Source of the DNA: Bolinopsis microptera
Taxonomy: Eukaryota; Ctenophora; Tentaculata; Lobata; Bolinopsidae
Reading direction: 5' to 3'
Length of the DNA: 64,000 nucleotides
Assembly: GCF_026151205.1 (NCBI RefSeq)
Contig: NC_087083.1
Location: forward strand, 13,576,944-13,640,943
Every line of letters starts with the position of its first letter. The first letter of the stretch is position 1. A program made the translations under genes and the position numbers. The notes under the pieces were generated by a model. That model saw only the letters and a program-made list of their open reading frames with translations. It had not been told where the DNA came from and ran no database searches. Below, one piece after another: positions 23,701-40,300 of this stretch.

Positions 23701-26700
23701 GTTTGTATGAGAAGTTAATGGTTAATTAATTAACCATTAATTAACCACTGATTAATTTAAAATGGTCGAGTACCTGACTCTTAAGCGTCAAAGAACAGCA
23801 GAAAATCCAGGAGAAATTAGCCATCAGGAAGTACTGTGCGATGAAGGCTAGAACTTTACATTTCATATTTTCATAAGCCGGCTTTTCCTTTGATAATTCT
23901 GTGGAATGTTAATTTGAAACAGATTTGTGGCGAATTTTGATCATACTCAAAGAAGACAATGTTATCATGAAATGTGGAATATGAACGAATACGATCATGA
24001 ATTGTCACTTCGATACTTCAATAAGATTAAACTTTTAGATTAATCAGGTTTTATTGAAATCAATAATACAACAGCTTCTTACTTACAAAGGTAAGCATGT
24101 GCTCCTTCATAAATTTACACATTGTATAAAAAACTTACTAAGGTCCTGCATGATGAACCACGTGACACAAAGAAGAAGAAGAGACAGGATGGAGTGAGAC
24201 TGTATGATTGTCATCTTCCGGACTCGGAACGTCCTGAATTAGTTACTGTTATTTATTCTGGCGTATAGGTGGATACAGTTCGTTAGTGTTCTCCTTGGTC
24301 ATTTCATGTTTAATTCCCAGACTATTATATTTGCTCATAAATATTAGATAACTAGTATTATGGATACCAACACAATATTGGAAAACTAAAGTATTACAAA
24401 AACCATACTAACTACAACTCTTGATTGGAACCTGAATGGCAGAGTGCAGAGGAGTGTCAGGAGGCAGAAGGTAATGTTTATACCCAGAACCAGGTTACTC
24501 AGCCACATTGGGCTTTTGTTCTCCTCGACGCTCTGAGGAGAAATAATTGTTAATAATTGTTAATAAAAACGACGATTGATTTCTCAAAAGTTGGGGTCTT
24601 TAAATTGAATGTTTTAATATTTCTCGTCAGTGGTTTGTCAACGGCCCTACTAACATTTTTTGGTCAAATTTGCACAAAAATACCCAAATTTCGAAATAAA
24701 TGTATTTAGTATAGTGACACTGCCGCATAATGGGGTCAGTGGGGTCCTTTGTTTCATGATATAATAGATACGATATCAAACCTGAATTTTAGATAGATAA
24801 AGAACCTCTACAACTCACCAAGATAACAGCGAAACTGGTCATGTGATCACACTCACACTCGACAGACCCGTCCTCTGTTACTTTAGTAGTACATCCCGTG
24901 TCAGACCAGGTGTTATTTTCTGGTACGTAGTACTTGCACCGTTTTAACACCTGTAGTTAATAACAAAACTTTACATTTGGTTACAAATTGTAGAATCAAG
25001 TTATAAAAGCAAATTGATTCATGGAAGTTGCCTTAATTTCTACTAAACGGCCTCAAAAATCGAATTTGTAAAAATTGAACTTATGTCTCATGTTACTTCT
25101 ATTTTGTTTCTATTTTATGTTGATTCTATGTTCATATCGATTTCAATGTGAAATATTTTTTAAATCTCTTACCTTTTGTCTGGATTTCCTCTTTGGGCTG
25201 TTCAGATCCTGTACGTCATACTTCATTTTGAAGGAAATGCTATTGTCTAGAGTATCTACATCGCGTTTTGTGTGCTTCAACCCTACAACTTTTCCTGCTA
25301 TAGAAGAAGTACCTCCTGCAGAATAAATGAAAACTATAATTTATATTCTTGTAATTTATTAAATTACAAAAAAGAATAGTTACAACTCATTGAATATTCA
25401 AAAGTGAAATGTGCATAGTTCTATAAGTAAAACTAACTGGTTGGATTTGGTGGTGGCTTGAAAGCAGAGTTGTCCTTGTAAATGAGAGCTGCTAGGTTCT
25501 TTATATTGCTACCCTGGTTAACGTTTATATGAATCATGGAATCTCCGATGGTTGTATTGGTATCAGCTGCGTTTTGTACCAAGTATACGTCTGTTGTGTC
25601 CTGCGGAAAATTATGCTTAAGATAAATAATACGAATGTTTTAACTATATATATATAATATCATTCATGACACGGAGTCTATACTATCCTGCAGCGCAGAA
25701 AATTATGCATTAAAAAGTGTTTAATTTGTATCTTATAACTAACTGTGGCGAAAGTAACTGAATTTTCTCCAATCTTCATATGTTCCAAGGACAGCATGGC
25801 TATGCGTTCAAAGCAATTCACGATGTTGTTCTTTAGTTTTTGTTCAGTTGGCGAGGCTTTACTAGCGGCCATCATATTGGAAACAACTGTCATACTGTTC
25901 GTTGCTAGTTCTTCAATTTTATCACCCTGTTCACCGGTAAATTGTTACATTTTGGAAAAAATCTGTTGAAAATAACAGTTACAAATCATACTTTCAGCAG
26001 ACAATGAAAAGGTCAGACTGAGTACTAATGAACGCATACTATTATTAAGTTACAACGTAACAACTTACAGTGTCGCTGCTAAAGACAGTGTCGACTTTTT
26101 CATCTGTCATCTTCTTAACAACTGTTTCGATATCCTTTGGAGCAACATCTTCTGTTTTCATGGTTTGTTCATTCAGTTTTTCTATGCCGGCCTTAGTTTC
26201 AACGTCAATCTGAACATATGTTATTCACCATAAATCCTAATCCACAAAGCTTATTTAATAAGCATTTGGTATAAATTTGGCGGGGTCACGATCACAGATC
26301 AAACGTAAATAAGCTTTTACAATCTAATGGGTATTATGTGTTAATCTATTTCCATAGTAAAGTTCAACGGTGGTTAAGCATCCATTTTTTCTAAAGAGCA
26401 ACACACCTTTTTAATCTCCCCTGACTGTTTGGATTCACATGCGCTCAGGTCTGGTCGCTCCCACTGACCCTCCACATTGCATAATCTGACAGCTGCACTG
26501 TCATTGTTGTGAAAACATTGTCCTCTACTTTCCTGACCTGGACAAGGCTTGGTTAATTTTTACTCCCAACACAGAAAATGTTAGACCTGTTTTTGTATGA
26601 AATTTTGATAAATATAATGACTGTTGATCGATTTCAGTAGTCTCAAAAAATTTGGAAATATTTTTCATGTCAATATCAATCATAGCATGACTGTTTTATT

Positions 26701-29700
26701 TGATGGCAATCTGAGATGTTAAACCTAACTTTACCTGCTTGCACCGAAGGAAAAGATATAACTCCAACTGCAGGAGTGGAAAACTGGTCGTCTTTTGGGC
26801 AGAACTTTCCCTTTACTAAAAATAAGCTCGGTCAGTGATGGGGGTTTTAAAAGTTTACAAAATAAAAACTTTCAAAGTTGGACACCTTTAAATTACATTT
26901 TCATCTGTTTACATTTATAAATAACTGCTTTCTCTAATATTTGTACCACTTTGTGAATACGAATAGTTAAGGGGATTGGAAAGCTCAAAAATGCGTTATA
27001 AAAACTAGCAGGAACCCGTCAAACCTTTAAGACTGGTGTCAAGGCTCTTTGGTGGCCGGATCAGTTTCCTACCCTAAAGTCCCCCGGTGAAAATAATTAT
27101 TACCTATTTAATTCGCGTTTTTGACACCACTTGGGGGTCCAAATTTTGGGTACTAAAATTCTTATTCCTTGGCCAATTTTCGATTTTTTCATGCTGATTT
27201 GAAGGCCATTAAAGCATTTGAATCAGTTAAAAAAAGTTTCAGTTTTATATCTTGTACGGTTTTTGCGGAAACCCGTGTTAAAGTTGATGCTGTGGTGTCA
27301 GTAAAATGGTGCAGATAAATAAATATATATATATATCGTCTCGCTTTATATATAGTAAGATGATCCCTCTTGTGGGGAGGCGCGTATTAAAACGTTTAAA
27401 TTTATTCATGTTAGCATATTATAAATAAGTGCTGAAAGTAAAAAGAGAAAGTAATTTAAATTTAATGGTCATGTAGGTCTCTGAATCGTGTATAATCTCA
27501 CCGATAGTAACGTTGCATTGAGTTTGACCGTGCAGGTTGGTGGTAAGCTCATCACCCTCACATGGTTTACATCTACTATCTTGAGGCTTGTCGTTGTAGT
27601 GTCCTGGAGGACACGCACTACACCCAATTTGATCACCTGAGAAATACAATAGTCACCAGTTGTTAAAACTAATGTTGTAAAAGAGTTCGTCATCTACTAA
27701 TTAGTCGAATTCTATAAATTTATATTCCTATGATAATTGCCATGTTCCGCGTTTCAAAGTGAAAGAATATACAGTTTTGGTAAGTGGTGACTGACAACGC
27801 TTCGGCAGTCGCTGAAACTAAAACTGCACATGATCTAAAACTAAAAATAAAATTATCTACCTGTGACTTCATATCCAGCTTGACAGAAGTAACATTTACT
27901 GAAACCAGCCAACGAGTACATGTAGCTCTCACAGTCCCTGCATTCCGCATCAGTTTCGTTAAAGTAGTTTCCAGCACCACACTCATCACATGTCCCCCCA
28001 TCAATATTGGCTTTTTTTCCTAGGAAATAATCGTTTTAACCAAAAATAAAGGTTGATCTGTTGATAATCAAATTAGTAGAATGTTATTGTATAAGAATTG
28101 TGCAATTTGTAAGATTTTTACTAACAATATATACACCTAGGTTATCTACAATGTCTATGTTAGTACCTGGAGGACAAGGAGTACAGGTCCGCTTATCATC
28201 ATCAACATGTCCATTATCACAGGAGTAACACGCAGTACTACCTCTGTTTGGTGCGTACTGAAACGTTTTAACTTTGAATAGATGTTAATGATTAGTTACA
28301 GTTAAAATGGGATTCCAATAAACAGGTTATGGATTCTAACTGTAACCTAGTTATGGAATTTTAGTTGATTTCAACGATTTTTGGAAACCTTATCTAAGTA
28401 TCTTAGCCTCATTCATTGTATTACTTTTAATTTCACTAACCAGAGAATTTTCACTCTCACATGATATACATTCTGAGCCCGATCCATTTCCACGATACTT
28501 CCCTATTGCACATAATTCACACGCTCCATTGTCTTTATTGAGCTGTGAACCAGGGGCGCATTCTGTAAAGTGTACGTGTAAGACTATAAAATTTGAACAT
28601 ATTTCTAGTAAATAAAAGTCAATTTTTTTTGCAAATAGTGAAAAATATAACAGATATGTACCAAAGTACCGAGCTCCTTGCAACACTACAAAATAAATAA
28701 ACCTGGCATATAATGATCTGTAGATATTTAATTGAGTTCGTATTACCATAAAACGTGATGTCTTTACGCTGGATACCGAAACTTATACTTTGTAGTAAGT
28801 TTTCTGTCATCTCAAATTTGCAGCTGGCTGTTGACATTTCTTCGTCATGAATCTGATGTGGGAATGATTTTGATAAACGAGCTATAAAATATAATTCAAG
28901 ACTTAACATAGTAGAACAGTTATAATGTTTTATTTTGATTCACAAGAAATAATTCTAAGAATTGCTGAATGAATAATTATAGAATATAGATCTTACATCT
29001 TCGCACTTCTCCTGAAGAGCTTGAGAATCCGATGTATCATCACCACCGCATCCTATTTGAGCTGATTTGAAAACGGATCCCTGGGATATGTAAATGGATG
29101 AGAACACCGATGCTAAGTTTCCACTAGCTATTTATATTAGAAAACGTTATAATTCCGTACTTACAAAATTTCACTGCTCAAGACCTTAAGAATTAAGTTG
29201 ATTTTATCGAGTAAAGATTGTGAACCTGTACTATGCAGTTGAATTCGTCTCTCATGATCTGATAATCTTCAGACGAGTGGTCTGCAACGCTTGTTCCCAC
29301 CAATGATAGTCCTGAGAAGTTATAAATAAGATAACCAGATCACAGAATTCCAATGTCATTCCTTAGATTTGAACCAATTACTAACGTATCAACAGTTCTG
29401 AGTTCTATGAGCAGAAAGATTCAAACCTTGTAAAACGTGACTCTCTCTCCTGATCAACTATCAACATAGTTCTCATTCACTAAGGTGACTAGATAGAAGA
29501 CTTAAAGCAGTAAAGTTAACTTACCAAATTCTTTTTTGCTGAGATACTGCGAATCTATAACTGTGGGCTCTCCTGAAATTAGCTCGGAGAATTTGCAGGT
29601 GAGAGGACTATTATCAGTTATAGAAGCAGTGATAGTAAGTGTTCCTGTGGGACTGTCATCGTCAGTGTATGAGTAACAGACTTTGTAGGTGCCGGTATCA

Positions 29701-30224
29701 GGACTACACAATTCTCCTGAAATTGAATTTATTAACAAGGAAAGAAACAAGAGTCTCGACGAAGAGACAAATATGCAGTCAAACCCAAATATACCTGAGT
29801 TGTCCGGGAAAGGAAAGTGACCCAGTAATTACACTGAATACATGTAAATTCCCACTTTTGTGGATCACCTGTTCGGTATATTGGGGCACGGTAAATCGGA
29901 GTTTTACTGTAGAGAATAGAGATGGACTACCTATTTACAATTATTTTATTATAAGAAGTTAATGATCAAGGTTTACTGATAACAGCACATGAAAATTGTA
30001 CCTGCGGTATCACTAATTCTTAGATTTTTCTCTCCTAGCTCGACTTTTCGAAGGTCACCTTCCTTATTTGGTGTCAGTTTTATGGAGATATTTACACTGA
30101 CTCCTTCCAGGGTCATCTTATACACAGTGTCATCTTGTTTACTCGCCAGGATATCTTCTACATCGTCCAGTTGACAAACAGCAAGTGATGGCACTGGACT
30201 CCCTTTGCCAAGCATCAGATCCAT
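17730..30224 (-). CDS. Adhesion GPCR: Cys-rich modules, HormR, GAIN/GPS, 7TM
   Basis: Plasma-membrane adhesion receptor, 26 exons, 1073 codons plus stop, all phases consistent. Exons (transcript order): 30224-30002, 29716-29525, 29311-29226, 29080-28997, 28852-28747, 28562-28441, 28257-28167, 28019-27861, 27636-27502, 26815-26735, 26537-26407, 26209-26069, 25926-25744, 25600-25438, 25315-25173, 24950-24819, 24532-24432, 24233-24139, 23898-23774, 23486-23356, 22711-22561, 22425-22288, 22163-22008, 21014-20962, 20751-20715, 17792-17730. Order of domains: beta-rich N-terminus; ephrin-receptor-like/GCC2-GCC3 Cys repeats (CSACPPGHYND, CDECGAGNYFN); HormR ending ERPDLSAC; GAIN; GPS with CECDHMTSFAVIL, where autoproteolysis is expected at HM|T; then TM1-TM7, including CWYEDVWLYSLILFP and GVGLFVFNVLFQEEV. 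No signal peptide follows the ATG at 30224, so a 5' exon is probably missing. The last three tail exons are the least certain. Confidence 0.88.
18340..18535. repeat. AAAGCACACGTGTCAGATA minisatellite
   Basis: About nine units of roughly 19 bp, in the long last intron of the adhesion GPCR. The core CACACGTGT is itself palindromic (CACGTG E-box). Confidence 0.9.
18888..18960. repeat. TACATAAT microsatellite
   Basis: Tandem ATTACATA units. Confidence 0.9.
19441..19542. repeat. Almost perfect 100-bp palindrome
   Basis: Two arms of about 50 bp meet with no spacer at AAATAGTTTAAACTATTT (centre near 19491/19492). The left arm runs TTAGGAACTTTAGCAGAAAC and its complement follows. It differs only by about one base near the outer ends. 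No coding sense; in the last adhesion-GPCR intron. Confidence 0.9.
20600..20650. repeat. CAGCCTGACAG short tandem repeat
   Basis: Four to five imperfect 10-11-bp units, on the 3' side (in transcript sense) of the tentative adhesion-GPCR exon 20751-20715. Confidence 0.75.
20766..20875. repeat. 36-bp minisatellite, three units
   Basis: Three copies of GAACGCCGCAAAGTTATTCA plus TTTTCAACTTG, with a few substitutions. Confidence 0.85.
21233..22000. repeat. TGAATGTTGAAGATGAAATGTTT minisatellite abutting a 5' splice site
   Basis: Some 760 bp of interleaved GAATGTTGAAATGTTTT and GAATGTTGAAGATGAAATGT units. The array ends 7 bp from the donor (CTG|GTAAGC) of the adhesion-GPCR TM7 exon at 22008. Confidence 0.95.
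22807..22912. repeat. 29-bp minisatellite
   Basis: Four near-identical copies of CCCCAGAATAATCCACATTT plus CTAAATATT, in an adhesion-GPCR intron. Confidence 0.9.
27005..27358 (-). repeat. Dispersed repeat family R1, copy 3
   Basis: Reverse-complement relative of 8680-9000 (CTAGCAGGAACCCGTC ... ATCGTCTCGCTTTATA). It is diverged and carries an extra segment near 27045-27090. It lies in an intron of the adhesion GPCR. Confidence 0.8.
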
Positions 30225-34344
<4,120 letters not shown>

Positions 34345-37300
34345 ATGAAAGTTTTTGTGTTGGCTGCTTTATTAGCGGTTTCATTCGCTCAGCAGCTGGA
34401 GGAATGTAGTTCAGGTAAAAAAATTGTTTTATTTAATTTAATAAAACTTAGTTTAATATTAAGTTGATTTATCTGATTTTTGTGTTTTTACGTCGGTTTG
34501 ATTTTTTATGCGCCTGCTTATTTATTGTGCGTCAGTCTAAATGTTAAGTTGTGTTTCTGTACCGCACGATTTAGTTTTCGTAGTGGTCAGTTATATAACC
34601 AATAAGGAATAGAGTTTGAATCATCAACATATAAAAAGACTTTATATCTTGCTCATTGCAACTGAGTTTTGCCACTAATTCACCTCTTAACTCACCTCTT
34701 AACTCACCTCTTAACTCACCTCTTAACTCACCTCTTTACTCACCTCTTAACTCACCACTAACTCACCTGTACAGGAGGACCGGAGTTCTGGTGTGCGAGT
34801 TGTCAGAACGCTGAGGCTTGTTCCGCTCTGATACCCGGCCTGGTGGAGTATTGTCAGCAGATCGGTATCTTCACAGCTGGACAGTGCTCTGGTGGTGGTG
34901 ATAGCGGTGGAGATTCTGGTAACTACCTTATCGTTATTTTACCGGAAATTTTGTGAACGGACATAATTTTGAACGGACATTAAAATGAACACTCATTTAA
35001 TATATTTAATGTAAATATCTTGTCGGACTTTATTTGAACGGACATTAAATTGAACGCTAAGGCCCCCAGCGTCCGACTAATGTCCGTTCAAATAAAGTCC
35101 GATAAGGTAACATATCTAACTAAAATATCTAACCAACTAAATATCCTATCTTTTAACACAAGCTAATAAATAAACCTAAATACCCAGGCCCGATATTACA
35201 ACTACATCCACATTTTCAGACCCAGTCACTCTTCCTGTTACCTTCCCTCCCACGGAGATCACACCTACCAATGCTGACGGAGAGGATGGAGCTCTGCCTA
35301 TCAGTAAGTTTCGTAAAGTATTTAACATTTATATAATAATAATTAACATGATAGAGTGAAACTGTTTATGGTTTTCGCCTCGACAGCAGTACGTTTATAG
35401 TACATAATTATCTAAATTGCGATAAATGTTTAAAATGGGCAAATCTAAGCGAATTAAAAATTGTTAACAAGTTTTACCACTATAACACTGGGTAAGCAAC
35501 TTTACACAATAAGACCTGGATAGAACTGACCCATACTCTTTTAACGCAAAACAAGAGATAGTTGTGAGAACAGAATATTAGTACAAAACTATTGACAGTG
35601 TTTGCCGTCTATTCCTGTCAAAATTCATTTGTTACTTTCTCTAAAGCTCTAACGACTGACTCAAATTTCAGACACAATACTTTTTAAAATATTTAAGAGG
35701 ACTTGTCAAAGTATTTAAACAAAGATCCAGGATGATCTTAACAAATGATCTAAGTGTAATTATGTTTTCTCAGACAATGAAGATGACGACTTGCTGGGTA
35801 GGAACGAGTTTGAATTTGTTCTAGAACATACTCACTACACGTGTACACAATACATATTATGTACTAATTATGCTCATAACCATGGTTGTGACATGGTTAT
35901 GCCGTCGGGATTCTAGTATACGACCCTAGTTATAAGCCATATTATGTCAAAACTATTGTCAGGAAAAGTCATTCTAAGCCGAAATAATATCATTGAGACA
36001 ATATGGGCTGAATTCCCTTACATGTATTATTACGATGGGATTTGTAATCACTGAATTATGTTTCCACTTGAAAAGGAAGCTAACTTAGAAAGGTGAGATG
36101 CTATCAGAGGTTCCTTCCGAAATCTTTAAGGAAACTGTTGCTTTTGAAAGCTGCTGAGAAGAACCTGCGTGTCAAACCATATTATCAGGGGTGTTATATT
36201 TGGTAATTAAAATACATTTCAGGGTGTGATTCTCTCAAACAATTTGAGGGATTCATACAGCTGGTCAGTTTGAACAAAATTAAGCATTCAATAGTAACAG
36301 ACCCTCCAGATTAAAGAACTAGAAGTAGAAAAAAATGCTAGAAATCCCTTTAGAAGTCAAGGTCCCAGGGTTCCATATAATAAATGCTATGCTTCAGATA
36401 TCGTGCCGATTCAGAACCCTCCCTCCAGAGATGACCTGCCCTTCGCAGAGGACCCCCCTCTCATCCCTCCTTTCATCAACATCAAACCTGTCAACATCAC
36501 TGTTCCTCCTGGTGCCACTGCTCAGTTTAAGTTAGTTCTCATAGGTTCTTGAAGGTGTAACCACTTAGTTCCATTAAGCGTCTTACTCAATTGAAAGCAC
36601 TCTCAATCATCGATATTTAATAAATGGCAGAACCAGGAAAGATACCTAGTTTGCTGGATAATTTATTGGTATATTACTTGATGGCAAGATATTGAAAACA
36701 AAGTTAACAAATCCCGAACAGGTGTGCTGCATCCGGAGCCCCAGCCCCTACAATAACTATCATGGCACAAGAAGAAGCAATGACCTCCTACAGTCCACCG
36801 TCTCTCGAAGAAAGAGAAGCAGCTAAAGCCAGTGATCCGGATAGTAGCAACGTGAATATTATTCAGGAGATAGAAGATGTGACTAAGGATCATGAGGGAT
36901 GGTATACTTGCATGGCTGGCAATGTTCAGGGTACGTGAAAATAGAATCCTGTGGTTAATTTCACTTTATATTTTGTGTTCAGGTATAAATTTTGGACGTA
37001 TTCCTATCCAGAGTTTCCTACACTGGTCCTAAAAACTTGTCTGGTCCTAAAAAAAACTAGTCTGCACGATAAGACTGAACTGATAGGGATTTAGATATTT
37101 TATATTACTTAACACACCCATATGTAATAAACTTGGTTTTCAGTACCCCCTATTTCTTTAATCTCACTAACCTGCTATCTGCAGGAGCGGTATTCCATGA
37201 CGCCTATCTCCGAGTACTGGATCTCTGTGCCACCATCACTTGTGACCCCCCTAAAACTTGTGAACCCGACTATATCGCCGGGACTGCTACCTGCGTTTGT

Positions 37301-40300
37301 CCGGAGTGTGACACTACTTTTGATGTGGTGTGCGGTAAGTTTCCGTTTTTAATTATTATGATATCTGGACTAGTTTAAGTTATCTGGACTAGTTACGAAA
37401 AAAGTGAGCGCAAAATATAGCTGATTGCTCCACAATTAATTCTTTTACGGGTGTTTGAAATCGTACCAATGTTTCGTGAATAGCCTGTACAGTGTACATT
37501 GGTTTTAGCAAATTTATTATTTCTATTCTAAAGACGAAAAATGATTGAGATTTAGGACCAACTACCAATTTGAATTCGCGGATCTGGTCGAAAGGGTGAT
37601 TTATTTGATCATACCATCGAAAGTGAGTTCTTTGCAGGACTTTATCCAATTATCCGTTGCGAGGTTGAATGAAAATAACTTAACAACTGATGAACCAACA
37701 TTTAACTGCGAGTCAAATGGCGGAACAAATCGCACCAGGCGATACAAATTGTAAAAATAAGATTGGTCTGTCACCCATGCAGCATACGGAACAGAATTGT
37801 GAGGTGCCGCATAAGTGCTCCATCCTAGATACAGCGTGAAGCTGACACCACGTGACACAAAACGCAGGCTGAGACTGGTCTAAATTACATTTGATCCCCT
37901 CTATTGGCTGGAAATATATTACCCGTGTCACATGTGGCAGGAGAGCCACCGCGTAGTGCATTATACGTATCGCTGATGTTTGTTGTAAATATTGCGTTTG
38001 AGTACACCTGGATCACAATTGCAGTGGTCACCTGGGCCTCGGTACCATGGTAACGGTTTAGTCACGTGATCGGTAGTTGAGATCACGTGATCTATCCTCG
38101 TATAAGATTACCTTGTTCTTGCGTCAACCTGTGGTTAGAGATGATCGATACAGCACCTGCGATACCACCAGCTCCGATCCTTGATCCTGGAATATTTCTC
38201 ATTGGCTGGCAAGAATAAGGCAGAGCTAATGAAGCTCTTTCATTGGCTGGAAGGTCTACTTGGCAGTTGTTACTGGTTTTTGATTGGTAGAGAAGCTGAT
38301 ATACCACTGTGATTATGAGAAAATATGAGCAGTTGGGACAGACTAGGAACGCTTGCGGAGGAACGCTTGCGGGGAAACAGTGGTTTGAGTAGGCGGGCAG
38401 GTGATGGTAACTACAATTCCCTGGAACTATTGTTTTCTTGTGTCTCACTAAGTAAGGCTTGAATAATCTTATTTCTGTGGAGCTCGATCATACTGTGCAG
38501 GAACATCTGTCCTAATATTAGTCGTAGAGAGGATGATAAAGTTACAATTTTAGAAACAGAAAGTTACAGCTATGGCGAACAGAAGGTGACTATACAAAAT
38601 GTGTGACAACGATTGGCAGGATCCCTATAAAGTCGACATATTACGACGTATATAGATTGAGAAATTTAGTGTTTACTCTGTGAAAGTGTCACGACGGAGT
38701 TTGTAAAATTTTCGAAGAGGTTACATTTTTAGACTAATCAAACGTGTAATGTTTGTCGCTCCGTTCGATTCACTGTATCGAGCTTTATATTAAGACACAC
38801 ATTTTCTCAAGTAGTTTCTAGGATAATAAAGCCAAATTTGAATGTTTAAAAAAATAATAAACCAGTAAAATCCGATATATTTTGATATATAATTCATTCG
38901 ATGAGAAATATCCTACATACCTTATCGGACCTTATTTGGACGGACATTACTTGAACGGACATAATCATGAACGGACATTAATATGAACGCTAGAAGGCAA
39001 TCAAAACCATCAAAAATCCGAATTTTTTTTCATCCTTTTTTTGACGTTTTTTAATTTTAGCAAATGATTTTTAAATGCATTGTTAAAATTTTATAATGCC
39101 TTGTTTTTATTGATTCAACGATATATCGTTGAATCAATAAAAACTATATATAGTTTAGTTTAATGATAGCTATTGAAATTGACTGAAATTAATAATAATA
39201 CATTGTCATATGCTGGACAAAAAGTTCGAAATGGAAAAATTCTTGAAAAAATTTCAACGGACTTTAACTTGGACGGACATTAATTGAACGGACTTAATTT
39301 GAACGGACATTAAGATGAACGCTAGGGCCTCCAGCGTTCAAGTAATGTCCGTCCAAATAAGGTCCGATAAGGTATTCAAATCTAAGAATTGTGGCATACA
39401 AATAACAAAGCTATTATGGTGGGTCTGTCATCTATATAAATTACTTCGACTGAACTGTAAGGTCGAAGAAGGCCTTGCGTATTTCGATAGGGTTTTGATC
39501 TGTATAACACTTATTTCAACCCCTTCAAACTACAGGTTTTGACTGTAACACGTATTTCAACCCGTGTCAACTGGAACAACTGGAGTGTCAACAAGGGACT
39601 GATATCGGTATCTGGACACAAGGAATGTGCCCTGCTGTTGAGAGGCCAGTCATCACCGACACCATCTTCAAAAAGGTAGCAAATTGGTAGCTTATCTTCA
39701 AACACAATGAAAGATCCTGTGTTACAGTGTTACTTTCAAATAACGATTTCTCTGAAAAGTAGTGTTTCAACAAATATCGCGTCATCATGTTGATAGGTTT
39801 AGACTTTATAGAGGCTTTATCCCCAAACTTTTTGTCTCTTTTTAAAATTATCACTTTTTTAAATTATCACTTTTTAAAATTGAAACTTTTTAAAATTGTG
39901 ACTCTTTTTGCATTGTCACTCTTTTTAAAATTGCCACTCTTTAAAATTGCCACTCCAGGGACAGACCAGCGGAGGTATGAGTCTCAAGTCCAGCCCGACC
40001 AGTATCCACATCGTCTCGGAGGGAGATAGTTTTACTCTCACATGCGAGGTAAGCGTTAAGATCAATCGAATTTTTATAAATGAGATAAATATAACTGAGT
40101 CACCCAAAACTGAAAGCGTATAACATCCCTTTTGCATTCAACAATTGCCCTTCCCTGTCACAATCCGTTGAAAGTGCAACGAAATGAACGAGTAGTGTTA
40201 GAAGCAAGATTATAACGCTACAAAACGTTTTTTATGGGGAACACCTGTGAGTAGGTCCTATAGAATTAAAGAAAATCATTAATCATCAATCACAGCTGGC

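Noticed and set aside
28619-28909. 96-aa frame as a separate gene
   Set aside because: Part of it is adhesion-GPCR exon 28852-28747 read past its splice sites.
36222-36275. Extra exon of the VWD gene (acceptor TTTCAG| then CDSLKQFEGFIQ)
   Set aside because: Its phase does not fit between the exons at 35797 and 36398, which join directly in phase.
37389-38448. Overlapping open frames on both strands in a VWD-gene intron
   Set aside because: Mutually overlapping, no domain and no splice context.
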